The notes below the pieces were generated by a model, which saw nothing but the letters and a program-made list of their open reading frames with translations, did no database searches and was not told the origin of the DNA. The position numbers and the translations under genes were made by a program. From the NCBI RefSeq assembly GCF_000720115.1, contig NZ_JOIR01000010.1, forward strand, positions 124,001 through 188,000: a stretch of 64,000 nucleotides of DNA, given 5' to 3'. Below are positions 17,906 to 25,124 of this stretch, piece after piece. The DNA is from Streptomyces sp. NRRL F-2580. Its GTDB lineage: Bacteria > Actinomycetota > Actinomycetes > Streptomycetales > Streptomycetaceae. Each line of letters starts with the position of its first letter. Within the stretch, counting starts at the first letter, position 1.

Positions 17906-19066
17906 TCAGGAGCAGCCTGCGACCGTACCGGCACAGTTCGCGGGCAGGTTCTTGATGATCTTGCTCTCCTTGAGGGTCACGACCGCGCCGGCCTGGTTGT
18001 TGATGCCGCCGCCGACGCCGGCGGCGCGGTTCTCCGCCACCGTCGAGTGCTCCAGGGTCAGCTGGGTGGTGTCGCCGCCCGCATCCTCCGCGTTGTTGAT
18101 GCCGCCGCCGTCGTGCCCGGCCGAGTTCGACTCGACCTTCGTCTTCTCCAGCGTCGCGGTGCCCGCGTTGTTGATGGCGCCGCCGTCGTTGCCCGCCTTG
18201 TTGTTGGCGAGGGTGGACTGCTGGATCTCCAGGGTCCCGCCCGCGGCGTTGTTGACGGCCCCACCGTTGAGACCGGCCCAGTTCTCGATGAGCTTGGTGT
18301 GCCTGATGTTCGCGGAGCCCAGGTTGTTGATGGCGCCGCCGCTGCCGTCGCGGGCCTCGTTGTTCGTGAGGAGGCCGTGCTCGACGGTCAGCGTGCCCTC
18401 GTTCTGGATGCCGCCGCCGTCCTCGTCCGCGGTGTTGCCCGCGACGGTGCTCTTGTGGAGCGTGAGGTTGCCGTTCGCGCTGTTGCTGAGGCCGCCGCCG
18501 TCACCCGCGTCGTCCGTGGCGGACGTCGCCACGTTCGTCAGGATCTCGGTGTCGACGAGGGTGACGTCGCCGCCCTCGTTGGAGATGCCTCCGCCGACCC
18601 CGCCCGCCTGGTTGCCGGCGACCTTGCTGTCCTCCAGGCGCAGGGTGCCCGCGTTGGCGATGCCGGCGCCGTTCCCCTCAGTGCGGCCGCCGGTCACGGT
18701 GATGCCCTTGAGGGTGAGGGTGGCGCCCTCGTCCACCGAGAGCAGGCGGAAGAACGGGCTGCCGCCGCTCACGGAGCGGATCAGGGTCGAGTTGTGGCCG
18801 ACGATCGCGACGTTCCCGGTGATGGCCGGCAGGGCATTACCCGAGGTGTTGCCGTAGTCGATGTCGAAGCGGTAGGCACAATCCTTGGCCAGGTTGATCG
18901 TGCCGCCGTTCGTATTCGCCTGCTCCACGGCGGTGATCAGTGCGGCCACATCGCCACAGGCGATGGTCACCTTGGTCGGCGCCTGCGCCATGGCCGGCGA
19001 AGCCGCCATGCACATGCCCACGCTCGCCACCACGGCACATCCAGCGAGTACGAGACGATTCTTCAT
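17906..19066 (-). CDS. Secreted right-handed beta-helix repeat protein
   Basis: A 386-residue exported protein. The signal peptide is clear (MKNRLVLAG, hydrophobic stretch, ASPAMAQA cleavage region). The mature part has about nine degenerate turns of the form GGGIxNxGxxxLxxSxxxxNxA (for example GGGISNEGG, GGAINNAGT, GGGINNQAG), the pattern of parallel beta-helix and polymorphic surface proteins. The C-terminus has a Cys pair (NCAGTVAGCS). GAGGAAGG precedes the ATG. Substrate, ligand or adhesion role is unknown; no cell-wall anchor motif is seen. Confidence 0.85.
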   Translation of the reverse strand: MKNRLVLAGCAVVASVGMCMAASPAMAQAPTKVTIACGDVAALITAVEQANTNGGTINLAKDCAYRFDIDYGNTSGNALPAITGNVAIVGHNSTLIRSVSGGSPFFRLLSVDEGATLTLKGITVTGGRTEGNGAGIANAGTLRLEDSKVAGNQAGGVGGGISNEGGDVTLVDTEILTNVATSATDDAGDGGGLSNSANGNLTLHKSTVAGNTADEDGGGIQNEGTLTVEHGLLTNNEARDGSGGAINNLGSANIRHTKLIENWAGLNGGAVNNAAGGTLEIQQSTLANNKAGNDGGAINNAGTATLEKTKVESNSAGHDGGGINNAEDAGGDTTQLTLEHSTVAENRAAGVGGGINNQAGAVVTLKESKIIKNLPANCAGTVAGCS

Positions 19067-19656
19067 CGATGCCCTTCCTCTCGGTTACAAGCCGGGCAGC
19101 CCTCCTGCTCCTCTCCCTGCACGTGGAGAGGAGGAGGAACCTGATCATGGAGCCCGGCAAGACGGTACGAGTGGTATCGCTCGCGACGGGTCATCTCCCG
19201 CACCCTGGTCCGGACGCTCTGAGATTCCATTCGAATGGCGGTCGCCCGTTCGCCCCCGGCCCTGCGCAGCAAAGCCCCGCCCACGTCGATTCCGGGGGGC
19301 GGTCGCGCGAAGAACTCACAGGGCCCCAGGGCGGCGACATCCATGGCCCAGCACGGTGGCACCGACGGCGTCCGCGGGCGATCCCAAGCCGCCGGACCAG
19401 CAGAGCGCCAAGGTGGCCGAGACCAAGAAGCACGGCCACGAACGGCCCCGCCGGGCGTCACCTCGGTGAGCTCCCGCAGGGTAGGGCGGTCGGCGGCGAC
19501 GGCGGCCGGGGCGGCGGTCCGGTGGCTCCCGTGGTTCCCGTGGCGTACCCGCTCATCGTTCCACCTGCCAGAAGCCGTCCCGCGCCCGACGACCCGGGCC
19601 GGGCGGGCTTCTCGCCGTCGCCCGCATCGTCGCGGGCTCCTGTTCGTTCACCGGGG
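19067..19656. other. 590-base gap between divergent genes
   Basis: Nothing convincing is coded here. Overlapping open frames exist on both strands, but none has a recognisable domain or consistent codon use. The first 75 bases hold the ribosome site of the beta-helix gene and a hairpin (CTCCTCTCC 19108-19116 with GGAGAGGAG 19125-19133) that would lie in its leader. Confidence 0.5.
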
Positions 19657-20097
19657 GTGAAATGGACATCTGGCACACGGGGGAAGATCGGCGGCGGGGT
19701 GCTCGTCGCCCTGCTCGGCGCGGGGATTCCGGCTCTGATGGGAGCGGCCCTGCACACGCACGTGGGGGAGCCGTACCAGGAGACCCGGCTGTACTTCGGC
19801 ACCGAACGCCCCGACGGCCGCGGGCCCATCGTGGAGCGGGAGTTCATGCGGTTCCTGGACCAGGAGATCACCCCCGCCTTCCCCGAGGGGCTGACGCTCC
19901 ACGACGGGTACGGCCAGTGGCGCGGCAAGGACGGCAAGGCCATCCGCGAGACCTCGTACGAAGTGGTCCTGCTGTACCCCGAGAAGGAGGCCGGCGAGCG
20001 TAGCACGCGCATCGAGCGGATCCGGCAGGTCTACGAGGACCGGTACCAGCAGGATTCGGTCGGGCGGTCCGACGACAAGGTCAACGCCGGGTTCTGA
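19657..20097 (+). CDS. DUF3574-type exported protein
   Basis: About 146 residues. A hydrophobic segment near the N-terminus (GGGVLVALLGAGIPALMGAAL) looks like a signal or anchor. The following RLYFGTERPDG, FLDQEITPAFPEGLTLHDGYGQWRG and YEVVLLYPE match the DUF3574 pattern. Function is unknown. The GTG start at 19657 is a guess: the ribosome site is weak and the frame stays open upstream. The gene stands alone, convergent with the NAD(P)-binding protein gene. Confidence 0.75.
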   Translation: MKWTSGTRGKIGGGVLVALLGAGIPALMGAALHTHVGEPYQETRLYFGTERPDGRGPIVEREFMRFLDQEITPAFPEGLTLHDGYGQWRGKDGKAIRETSYEVVLLYPEKEAGERSTRIERIRQVYEDRYQQDSVGRSDDKVNAGF

Positions 20098-20140
20098 GGC
20101 GCCGCCTGAATTCCCGTCCGGGCGGGCGTCCGAGCGACGG

Positions 20141-20797
20141 TCAGTTGCCCGCCACGTCCTTGACGGCCACTTGGACAGGGGTCGAACCGGAGACCAGCTC
20201 CAGCGTCAGCCCCGCCGTCGCCGGGGTCTCGATCAGCTCGGCCAGCACCGCCGCCACGTCGTCGCGCGGGACGGCCCCACGGCCCGTCTGTGCCTCCAGC
20301 CGGACCAGCCCCGTCCCGGCGTCGTCGAGCAGCGAGCCGGGGCGCAGGACCGTCCACTCCAGGCCCAGCCGGGTCCGTACGTGGTCGTCCGCCTCGCCCT
20401 TGGCCCGCAGATAGGCGTCGAAGACCTCGTCGCCCTCGTGGTGCGCGTCCGCGCCCATCGACGACACCATCAGGAAACGGCGCACACGGGCCCGTTCGGC
20501 CGCATCGGAGAACAGCACCGCCGCGCCCCGGTCCACGGTGTCCTTGCGGCCGATGCCGCTGCCGGGCCCCGCGCCGGCGGCGAACACCGCCACGTCCGCG
20601 CCGTGCAGGATCCCCGCCACGTGCTCCACCGAGGCCGACTCCAGGTCGCAGAGCACCGGCTCGGCGCCCGCCTCCCTGAGGTCGTCGCCCTGTGCCGGAT
20701 CGCGGATGATGCCCGCGACCTCGTACCCGCGCGCGGCGAGCAGGCGCTCCAGCCGCAGCGCGATCTGACCGTGTCCACCCGCGATGACGATGCGCAT
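20141..20797 (-). CDS. NAD(P)-binding Rossmann protein (atypical SDR)
   Basis: A 218-residue protein with the dinucleotide-binding start MRIVIAGGHGQIALRLERLL (GxxGxxx). LMVSSMGAD and a YLRAKGEAD segment in place of the classical YxxxK then follow, and TVLRPGSLLD is typical of atypical short-chain dehydrogenases such as the NmrA/YwnB group. It may be an NAD(P)-dependent reductase or sugar epimerase, or a redox-sensing protein. The ATG directly begins the Rossmann motif. It is 53 bases downstream of the deaminase-like gene on the same strand and may share its transcript. Confidence 0.82.
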   Translation of the reverse strand: MRIVIAGGHGQIALRLERLLAARGYEVAGIIRDPAQGDDLREAGAEPVLCDLESASVEHVAGILHGADVAVFAAGAGPGSGIGRKDTVDRGAAVLFSDAAERARVRRFLMVSSMGADAHHEGDEVFDAYLRAKGEADDHVRTRLGLEWTVLRPGSLLDDAGTGLVRLEAQTGRGAVPRDDVAAVLAELIETPATAGLTLELVSGSTPVQVAVKDVAGN

Positions 20798-20850
20798 GAC
20801 CCGACCGTACGACGAGCCGGACGCCCACGCCCGCGAACGCACGGCGAACT

Positions 20851-22119
20851 TCAGGGACCGGGCTCCGTACGGCCCTGCCGGGGCAGGTCGAGCGCCACCG
20901 CGACCGCGGAGTCGCAGTACTCCCGTACGGCACTCGTACGGGCTACCACCCGCCCGCGGTGGATCACGATCCGGCTGTAGGCGAGGGACAGCACGCCCGC
21001 GATCCGGTCCCCACGCACGGCGAGCAGCTCCGCGGGGAAGCCGGCCTCCACCCGCACCTCCGGAAGGCCCATGGCCTCGCGGGCACAGGCGCTGACCGAG
21101 TCGTAGGCCTCGCCCGCCCGCAAACCGCCCTGGGAGGCCAGCAGGTACGCGGCCTCCAGCGGGTCGCCGCGGCCGACGGGGTTGCCAGCGTCCCTGAGGG
21201 CCCCGCTGCCGGCCGCGACGCGTACGCCGGCGGTCCGCAGCAGCCGCACGGGCGCGGTGCGCAGGCCGCGGCGTTCCAGGGCCGCGCAGTCGCCCTGGGG
21301 CAGGCAGGTCACCCGTACGCCCGCCGCCGCCAGTTGGTCGGCGGCGCGGGCCGCCGCGTCCAGCGGGAGCCGGGACAGACCGCCGCACGGCCCGATGGTC
21401 ACCCCGGGGCGCAGCCCGCCCGCCATCGCGGCGAGCCGGGAGAGGCGGCCGGGATCGTCACCGTCCGTGTGCAGGTCCACGGGGCAGCCGTGCTCGGCGG
21501 CGAGTTCCAGGACGGCTTCGAGGAAGCCCGTCGGGTCCGGGTCCAGGTCCGGGCAGCCGCCGATCACGGAGGCGCCCATCTTGACCGCGTCCCGCAGCAT
21601 GGCGAGCCCGTCCGCGCCGGCCACCCCGGTCAGCAGCCGGGGTACGGCCACGGCGGTGAGGTCGGTGAGCCCGCGCAGGGAGCGGCGGGCCTGGAGCACG
21701 GCCTCCATGGGGCCGATGCCGTGCACGTCGCCGATCCGCACGTGGGAGCGCACGGCGGTGGCGCCGTGGCCGAGTTGGAGCAGGGCGGCCTCCGTGGCCC
21801 GGCGCTGGACCTCGTCGGGGGTGTACGAGACGGGGCCCTCGCCGTCGGCGGTCAACGCGGTGTCCCCGTGGGCGTGGGGCTCGGCGGGGGCGGGGAGCAG
21901 CAGGTAGCCGCCCAGGTCGACCCGGGAGAGCGCGGGGGAGGGGAGGCTGCCCGCGGTGCCGACGGCCTGGATCCGGCCGCCGCTGAGGCGGACGTCGACG
22001 GTCCGGCCGTCGGTGAGGCGGGCTCCGGCGAGCAGCAGGGTGGTGGCCTCGGCTGCGGCCGCGTTGCCGTTGCCATGGCGGGGGGCTCGGAACGGCTGCT
22101 GCGGCTGGCTGTCGGACAT
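20851..22119 (-). CDS. Amidohydrolase (cytosine deaminase-like), possibly inactive
   Basis: A 422-residue amidohydrolase-fold protein. The first metal motif is intact (EPHAHGDT, HxH), TAVRSHVRIGD is present and the third His survives (VDLHTDGDD). Compared with E. coli cytosine deaminase, however, the catalytic Glu after HxD is Gly, the SH motif near the next strand is PC (IGPCGGL), and the metal Asp region GHDD reads GSGA before RDAGNPVGRGDPLEAA. So three catalytic positions look lost. Start MSDSQ has AGGAG upstream. It could be a non-enzymatic regulator or have a changed chemistry. Confidence 0.78.
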   Translation of the reverse strand: MSDSQPQQPFRAPRHGNGNAAAAEATTLLLAGARLTDGRTVDVRLSGGRIQAVGTAGSLPSPALSRVDLGGYLLLPAPAEPHAHGDTALTADGEGPVSYTPDEVQRRATEAALLQLGHGATAVRSHVRIGDVHGIGPMEAVLQARRSLRGLTDLTAVAVPRLLTGVAGADGLAMLRDAVKMGASVIGGCPDLDPDPTGFLEAVLELAAEHGCPVDLHTDGDDPGRLSRLAAMAGGLRPGVTIGPCGGLSRLPLDAAARAADQLAAAGVRVTCLPQGDCAALERRGLRTAPVRLLRTAGVRVAAGSGALRDAGNPVGRGDPLEAAYLLASQGGLRAGEAYDSVSACAREAMGLPEVRVEAGFPAELLAVRGDRIAGVLSLAYSRIVIHRGRVVARTSAVREYCDSAVAVALDLPRQGRTEPGP

Positions 22120-22571
22120 CGCGCTCCTGCGGTGGCTCGGGCGGTTCCTGGGCCCCGGCCGCGGCCCACGGCCCAAGATCACGCAGCGTGCTCAGAGCCT
22201 AGGGCGCGGCGCACCCCGCTTCACGGAAGAGCGCAATAGTCGTACCGGTGTGGTGCCCGTAGCCGGGGGGTCTGGTGCTCGGGTGCGGTGGAGGACGCCC
22301 GTACGTGGTCCCCCGTGTGTGCCTCCCGATGGGTCGGGGCCGTCCTCGTGTGGTGTCCGTGCGGTGTGCGTGTGGTGCCCGTGGGTGCCCGTGTGCCATG
22401 TGATGCCCGCGGGGCGCCCGCGCGGATGTGAGACGGCACACATTCCGGCTGAAAAGTGGGGTGGGAGTGGTCGGTGGGTTGATCGAGAAGGGCCGCGCGA
22501 CCCCCTCGGAGCCCGGTCCCCGCAAAGGATTTGGGCGATCGGCGGGCAACCGTGTAATGTCTTCATCGCTC
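22120..22571. other. Gap upstream of deaminase-like gene and tRNA-Thr
   Basis: No gene is seen. Between about 22240 and 22440 the strand is GT-rich with imperfect repeats of gtgcccgt and ggtgtg. The final 80 bases should hold the promoter for tRNA-Thr and tRNA-Met. Confidence 0.5.
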
Positions 22572-22644
22572 GCCCCAATAGCTCAGTCGGTAGAGCGTCT
22601 CCATGGTAAGGAGAAGGTCTGCGGTTCGATTCCGCATTGGGGCT
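22572..22644 (+). tRNA. tRNA-Thr (anticodon GGT)
   Basis: A 73-base cloverleaf. The acceptor GCCCCAA pairs with TTGGGGC, the D arm contains GCTCAGTCGGTAGAGC, the anticodon stem TCTCC/GGAGA carries loop ATGGTAA with GGT, and the T arm is TGCGG-TTCGATT-CCGCA. CCA is not encoded. Confidence 0.95.
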
Positions 22645-22692
22645 CTGGTGAGAGAGGCCCCCCACCCTCGGGTGGGGAGCTGATCACATCAA

Positions 22693-22765
22693 AGCGGCGT
22701 AGCTCAGTCGGTAGAGCAAGCGGCTCATAATCGCTGTGTCACCGGTTCAAGTCCGGTCGCCGCTA
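22693..22765 (+). tRNA. tRNA-Met, elongator (anticodon CAT)
   Basis: A 73-base cloverleaf. The acceptor AGCGGCG pairs fully with CGCCGCT, including the first pair, which argues against an initiator tRNA. The anticodon loop is CTCATAA with CAT, and the T arm is ACCGG-TTCAAGT-CCGGT. It lies 48 bases after tRNA-Thr and just before rpmG. Confidence 0.94.
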
Positions 22766-22853
22766 CACACAGTAGCCGATTGCGGGGTCGGTCTCCCGGT
22801 CGGCTACTCTTGTATGCGTTCATCCGTCCCAATTTCCGTCAAGGAGCACTCAC

Positions 22854-23018
22854 GTGGCTGCCACCGACGTCCGCCCGAAGATCACGCTGGCCTGCGTGGA
22901 GTGCAAGGAGCGGAACTACATCACCAAGAAGAACCGGCGTAACAACCCGGACCGTCTTGAGATGAAGAAGCACTGCCCGCGCTGCAACTCGCACACCGCG
23001 CACCGCGAGACCCGCTGA
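22854..23018 (+). CDS. rpmG: 50S ribosomal protein L33
   Basis: A 54-residue ribosomal protein, start GTG with AAGGAG upstream. The zinc ribbon is complete: CVEC (residues 14-17) and CPRC (41-44), so this is the zinc-containing C+ form. [18 protein letters not shown] is typical of L33. It follows tRNA-Thr and tRNA-Met and precedes the hotdog dehydratase pair, the same order as in mycobacteria. Confidence 0.95.
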
Positions 23019-23159
23019 CCCCAGCGAAGTCTCGAATAACAGGCACCGTCATGAGGTCGTCCCCTTCATTGGGGGCGGCCTTGTGTCGTTTCCGTGCCCG
23101 CCTTTGTCTTTCTTCTTGTTCTCGTGTCTTTCGTGTCCCTTCAACAGGAGGTAGTGAGC

Positions 23160-23612
23160 ATGGCTCTCGACCAGTCCTTCGTGGGGCGGAGCTACCCGCC
23201 CACCGATCCGTACGAGGTCGGCCGGGAGAAGATCCGCGAATTCGCGGTTGCTGTGGGTGACGCCAATCCCGTCTACACCGACCCCGAAGCTGCCAAGTCG
23301 TACGGCTACTCCGACGTGATCGCGCCGCCGACTTTTGTGTTCGCCATCACTTTCAAGGCGGCGAGCCAGGTCATCGAGGACCCGCAGCTGGGGCTGGACT
23401 ACAGCCGAGTCGTGCACGGCGACCAGAAGTTCGCGTACTCCCGCCCGGTGCGCGCGGGTGACCGGCTCTCCGTGACCTCCACCATCGAGACCGTGAGGTC
23501 CATGGCGGGCAACGACATCATCGACATTCGCGGTGAGGTCCACGACGAGACCGGCGAGCACGTGGTGACGGCGTGGACGAAGCTCGTCTCCCGCGCCCCC
23601 GAGGAGGCCTGA
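23160..23612 (+). CDS. FAS1/MaoC-type dehydratase subunit (HadA-like)
   Basis: A 150-residue hotdog-fold protein. MALDQSFVGRSYPPTDPYEVGREKIREFA and APPTFVFAITF, then DYSRVVHGDQKFAYSRPVRAGDRL match the HadA side of mycobacterial (3R)-hydroxyacyl-ACP dehydratases. Such subunits lack the catalytic His and pair with a HadB-type partner, here the next gene one base away. The ATG has AGGAGG and is preferred to a start 22 codons upstream. In Streptomyces its substrate is unclear as mycolic acids are absent. Confidence 0.87.
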   Translation: MALDQSFVGRSYPPTDPYEVGREKIREFAVAVGDANPVYTDPEAAKSYGYSDVIAPPTFVFAITFKAASQVIEDPQLGLDYSRVVHGDQKFAYSRPVRAGDRLSVTSTIETVRSMAGNDIIDIRGEVHDETGEHVVTAWTKLVSRAPEEA

Positions 23613-23613
23613 C

Positions 23614-24042
23614 ATGGCAGCGCAGATCCAGTACGCCGACGTCGAGGTCGGCACCGAACTGCCGGCGGCGTCCTTCCCCGTGACGCGCGCCACGCTCGTC
23701 CAGTACGCCGGCGCCTCGGGTGACTTCAACCCGATCCACTGGAACGAGAAGTTCGCCAAGGAGGTCGGACTGCCGGACGTGATCGCACACGGCATGTTCA
23801 CCATGGCCGAGGCGATCCGTGTGGTCACCGACTGGGTGGGCGACCCGGGTGCGGTCGTCGAGTACGGCGTGCGCTTCACCAAGCCCGTCGTGGTCCCGAA
23901 CGACGAGCGGGGCGGCCTGATCGAGGTCACCGGCAAGGTGGCCGCGAAGCTGGACGACAATCGCGTCCGCGTCGACCTGACGGCCATGAGCGCGGGTCAG
24001 AAGGTCCTGGGCATGTCCCGCGCGGTGGTCGAACTGGCCTGA
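23614..24042 (+). CDS. MaoC-type dehydratase subunit (HadB-like, catalytic)
   Basis: A 142-residue hotdog protein with the hydratase-2 motif: GDFNPIHWNEKFAKEVGLPDVIAHGM contains the catalytic Asp and His. It should dehydrate a 3-hydroxyacyl thioester together with the HadA-like neighbour. Spacing is one base after the preceding stop, so translation is coupled. No hadC follows, unlike in M. tuberculosis. Confidence 0.88.
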   Translation: MAAQIQYADVEVGTELPAASFPVTRATLVQYAGASGDFNPIHWNEKFAKEVGLPDVIAHGMFTMAEAIRVVTDWVGDPGAVVEYGVRFTKPVVVPNDERGGLIEVTGKVAAKLDDNRVRVDLTAMSAGQKVLGMSRAVVELA

Positions 24043-24102
24043 GGCTGGGCGGCCGTCGGGGGGAGGCGGCGGGCGGGGTTTCCCGTCGGTCCCATCGTCC
24101 TC

Positions 24103-24191
24103 CCGTGGCGGGTCGGTCCCTTAAGGGCGCTCCTTCGTCGCGTCGCTTCGCGATGGCCTTCGGCCCCCCTTGACCGACCGACCCGCCACGG
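24103..24191. repeat. 16-bp perfect inverted repeat, possible terminator
   Basis: CCGTGGCGGGTCGGTC (24103-24118) pairs exactly with GACCGACCCGCCACGG (24176-24191). The 57-base interior includes TCGCG (24138-24142) with CGCGA (24149-24153). It lies about 60 bases past the hadB-like gene and may end that transcript, but it is larger than a usual terminator. Confidence 0.7.
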
Positions 24192-24438
24192 AAACACGAA
24201 GACAGCCGGGAAACCCCCAGGAGAACGGGCCGGGCCCCTTCTTTCAGGAGCGGCCACGTCGGTGGCCTTCGGGCCGGGTTCCGGTGCGCGTCACATCGCT
24301 ACGCGCTTCGCGCGTCCAAGCGTCTGCCGGCCGTCCTGGGCTGCGCATAAGCCGCCATCCATCGCTACATGCTCCCCTCGGCTCAGCGGCCGGCGGTCGT
24401 CTTTCCCGCCAACCGGAGCCCCCTGCAGGGCCGTCCTC

Positions 24439-24468
24439 TTGACTTAGTTAGTGATTGAGCACTAACTT
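24439..24468 (+). promoter_or_regulatory. TetR gene promoter with operator
   Basis: A -35 TTGACT (24439-24444) and -10 TAACTT (24463-24468) with an 18-base spacer. The operator GTTAGT-N8-ACTAAC (24447-24466) fills the spacer and touches the -10. The same site recurs before the MFS gene. The ATG is six bases after the -10, so the mRNA is probably leaderless. Confidence 0.75.
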
Positions 24469-24474
24469 TGAGCC

Positions 24475-25044
24475 ATGGCAAGGATGAGTGCAGATGAGCG
24501 GCGGGAGAGCGTTATTCGTGCGGCGATGCACGAGTTCGCGCGTGGGGGCTACTACGGGACCTCCACCGAGGCGATCGCCAAGCGGGTGGGTGTCTCGCAG
24601 CCGTATCTCTTCCGGCTCTTCCCGAACAAGCCCGCCATCTTCCTCGCCGCGGCCGAGCGCTGTATGAGGGATACGCGGGCGGTCTTCGCCGAGGCTGCCG
24701 AGGGGCTGCACGGCGAGGAGGCCACCCATGCCATGGCGAACGCCTACACCCGGCTGATCGCCGAGGATCCCGACAAGCTCCAGATGCAGCTCCAGATGTA
24801 CGTCACCGTCGCCGCCGCCGAGGCGGCCGGGGACCATGAGCTCGGCGAGCTCGTGCGCAAGGGCTGGATGGAGCTCTGGGACACGGTCCACGTGCCCTTC
24901 GGCGGGGACGTCGGCGAGACCACGACCTTCATGGCGTACGGGATGTTGATCAACACCCTCGCCGCCATGGGGTTCCCGCCCGAGCACCGGGTCTGGGAGG
25001 GTCTCTACCCGTCGGCCCGCGCCAAGGGGCGCCTGGAGAAGTGA
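24475..25044 (+). CDS. TetR-family repressor of the adjacent efflux pump
   Basis: A 189-residue regulator with an N-terminal TetR helix-turn-helix (about residues 10-55: SVIRAAMHEFARGGYYGTST, then AIAKRVGVSQPYLFRLFPNK) and a helical ligand-binding C-terminal domain. It should bind GTTAGT-N8-ACTAAC in its own promoter and before the MFS gene, releasing when a ligand binds. The ATG at 24475 fits the leaderless promoter; a later ATG (MSADE) is also in frame. Confidence 0.9.
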   Translation: MARMSADERRESVIRAAMHEFARGGYYGTSTEAIAKRVGVSQPYLFRLFPNKPAIFLAAAERCMRDTRAVFAEAAEGLHGEEATHAMANAYTRLIAEDPDKLQMQLQMYVTVAAAEAAGDHELGELVRKGWMELWDTVHVPFGGDVGETTTFMAYGMLINTLAAMGFPPEHRVWEGLYPSARAKGRLEK

Positions 25045-25087
25045 GGGCGCGCGAGATCGGCTCGCGCGCATTTCCATGGGCAGGAAA

Positions 25088-25107
25088 GTTAGTCAGCAAT
25101 AACTAAC
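25088..25107 (+). promoter_or_regulatory. Second TetR operator, before MFS gene
   Basis: GTTAGT-N8-ACTAAC, the same half-sites and spacing as at 24447-24466, 17 bases before the MFS start codon. It allows separate control of the pump. Confidence 0.75.
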
Positions 25108-25124
25108 AAGTCGCAGGGGGAATC

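Larger units (their letters stand above)
24043..24474. other. 432-base gap with long inverted repeat
   Basis: No gene is seen. It holds the inverted repeat described at 24103-24191, several short GC hairpins with the patterns TCGCG..CGCGA and GGCC..GGCC, and at its right end the TetR promoter/operator. Confidence 0.6.

Noticed and set aside
18885..19469. Possible gene in the beta-helix/DUF3574 gap
   Set aside because: Competing frames on both strands and no domain or start signal that stands out.
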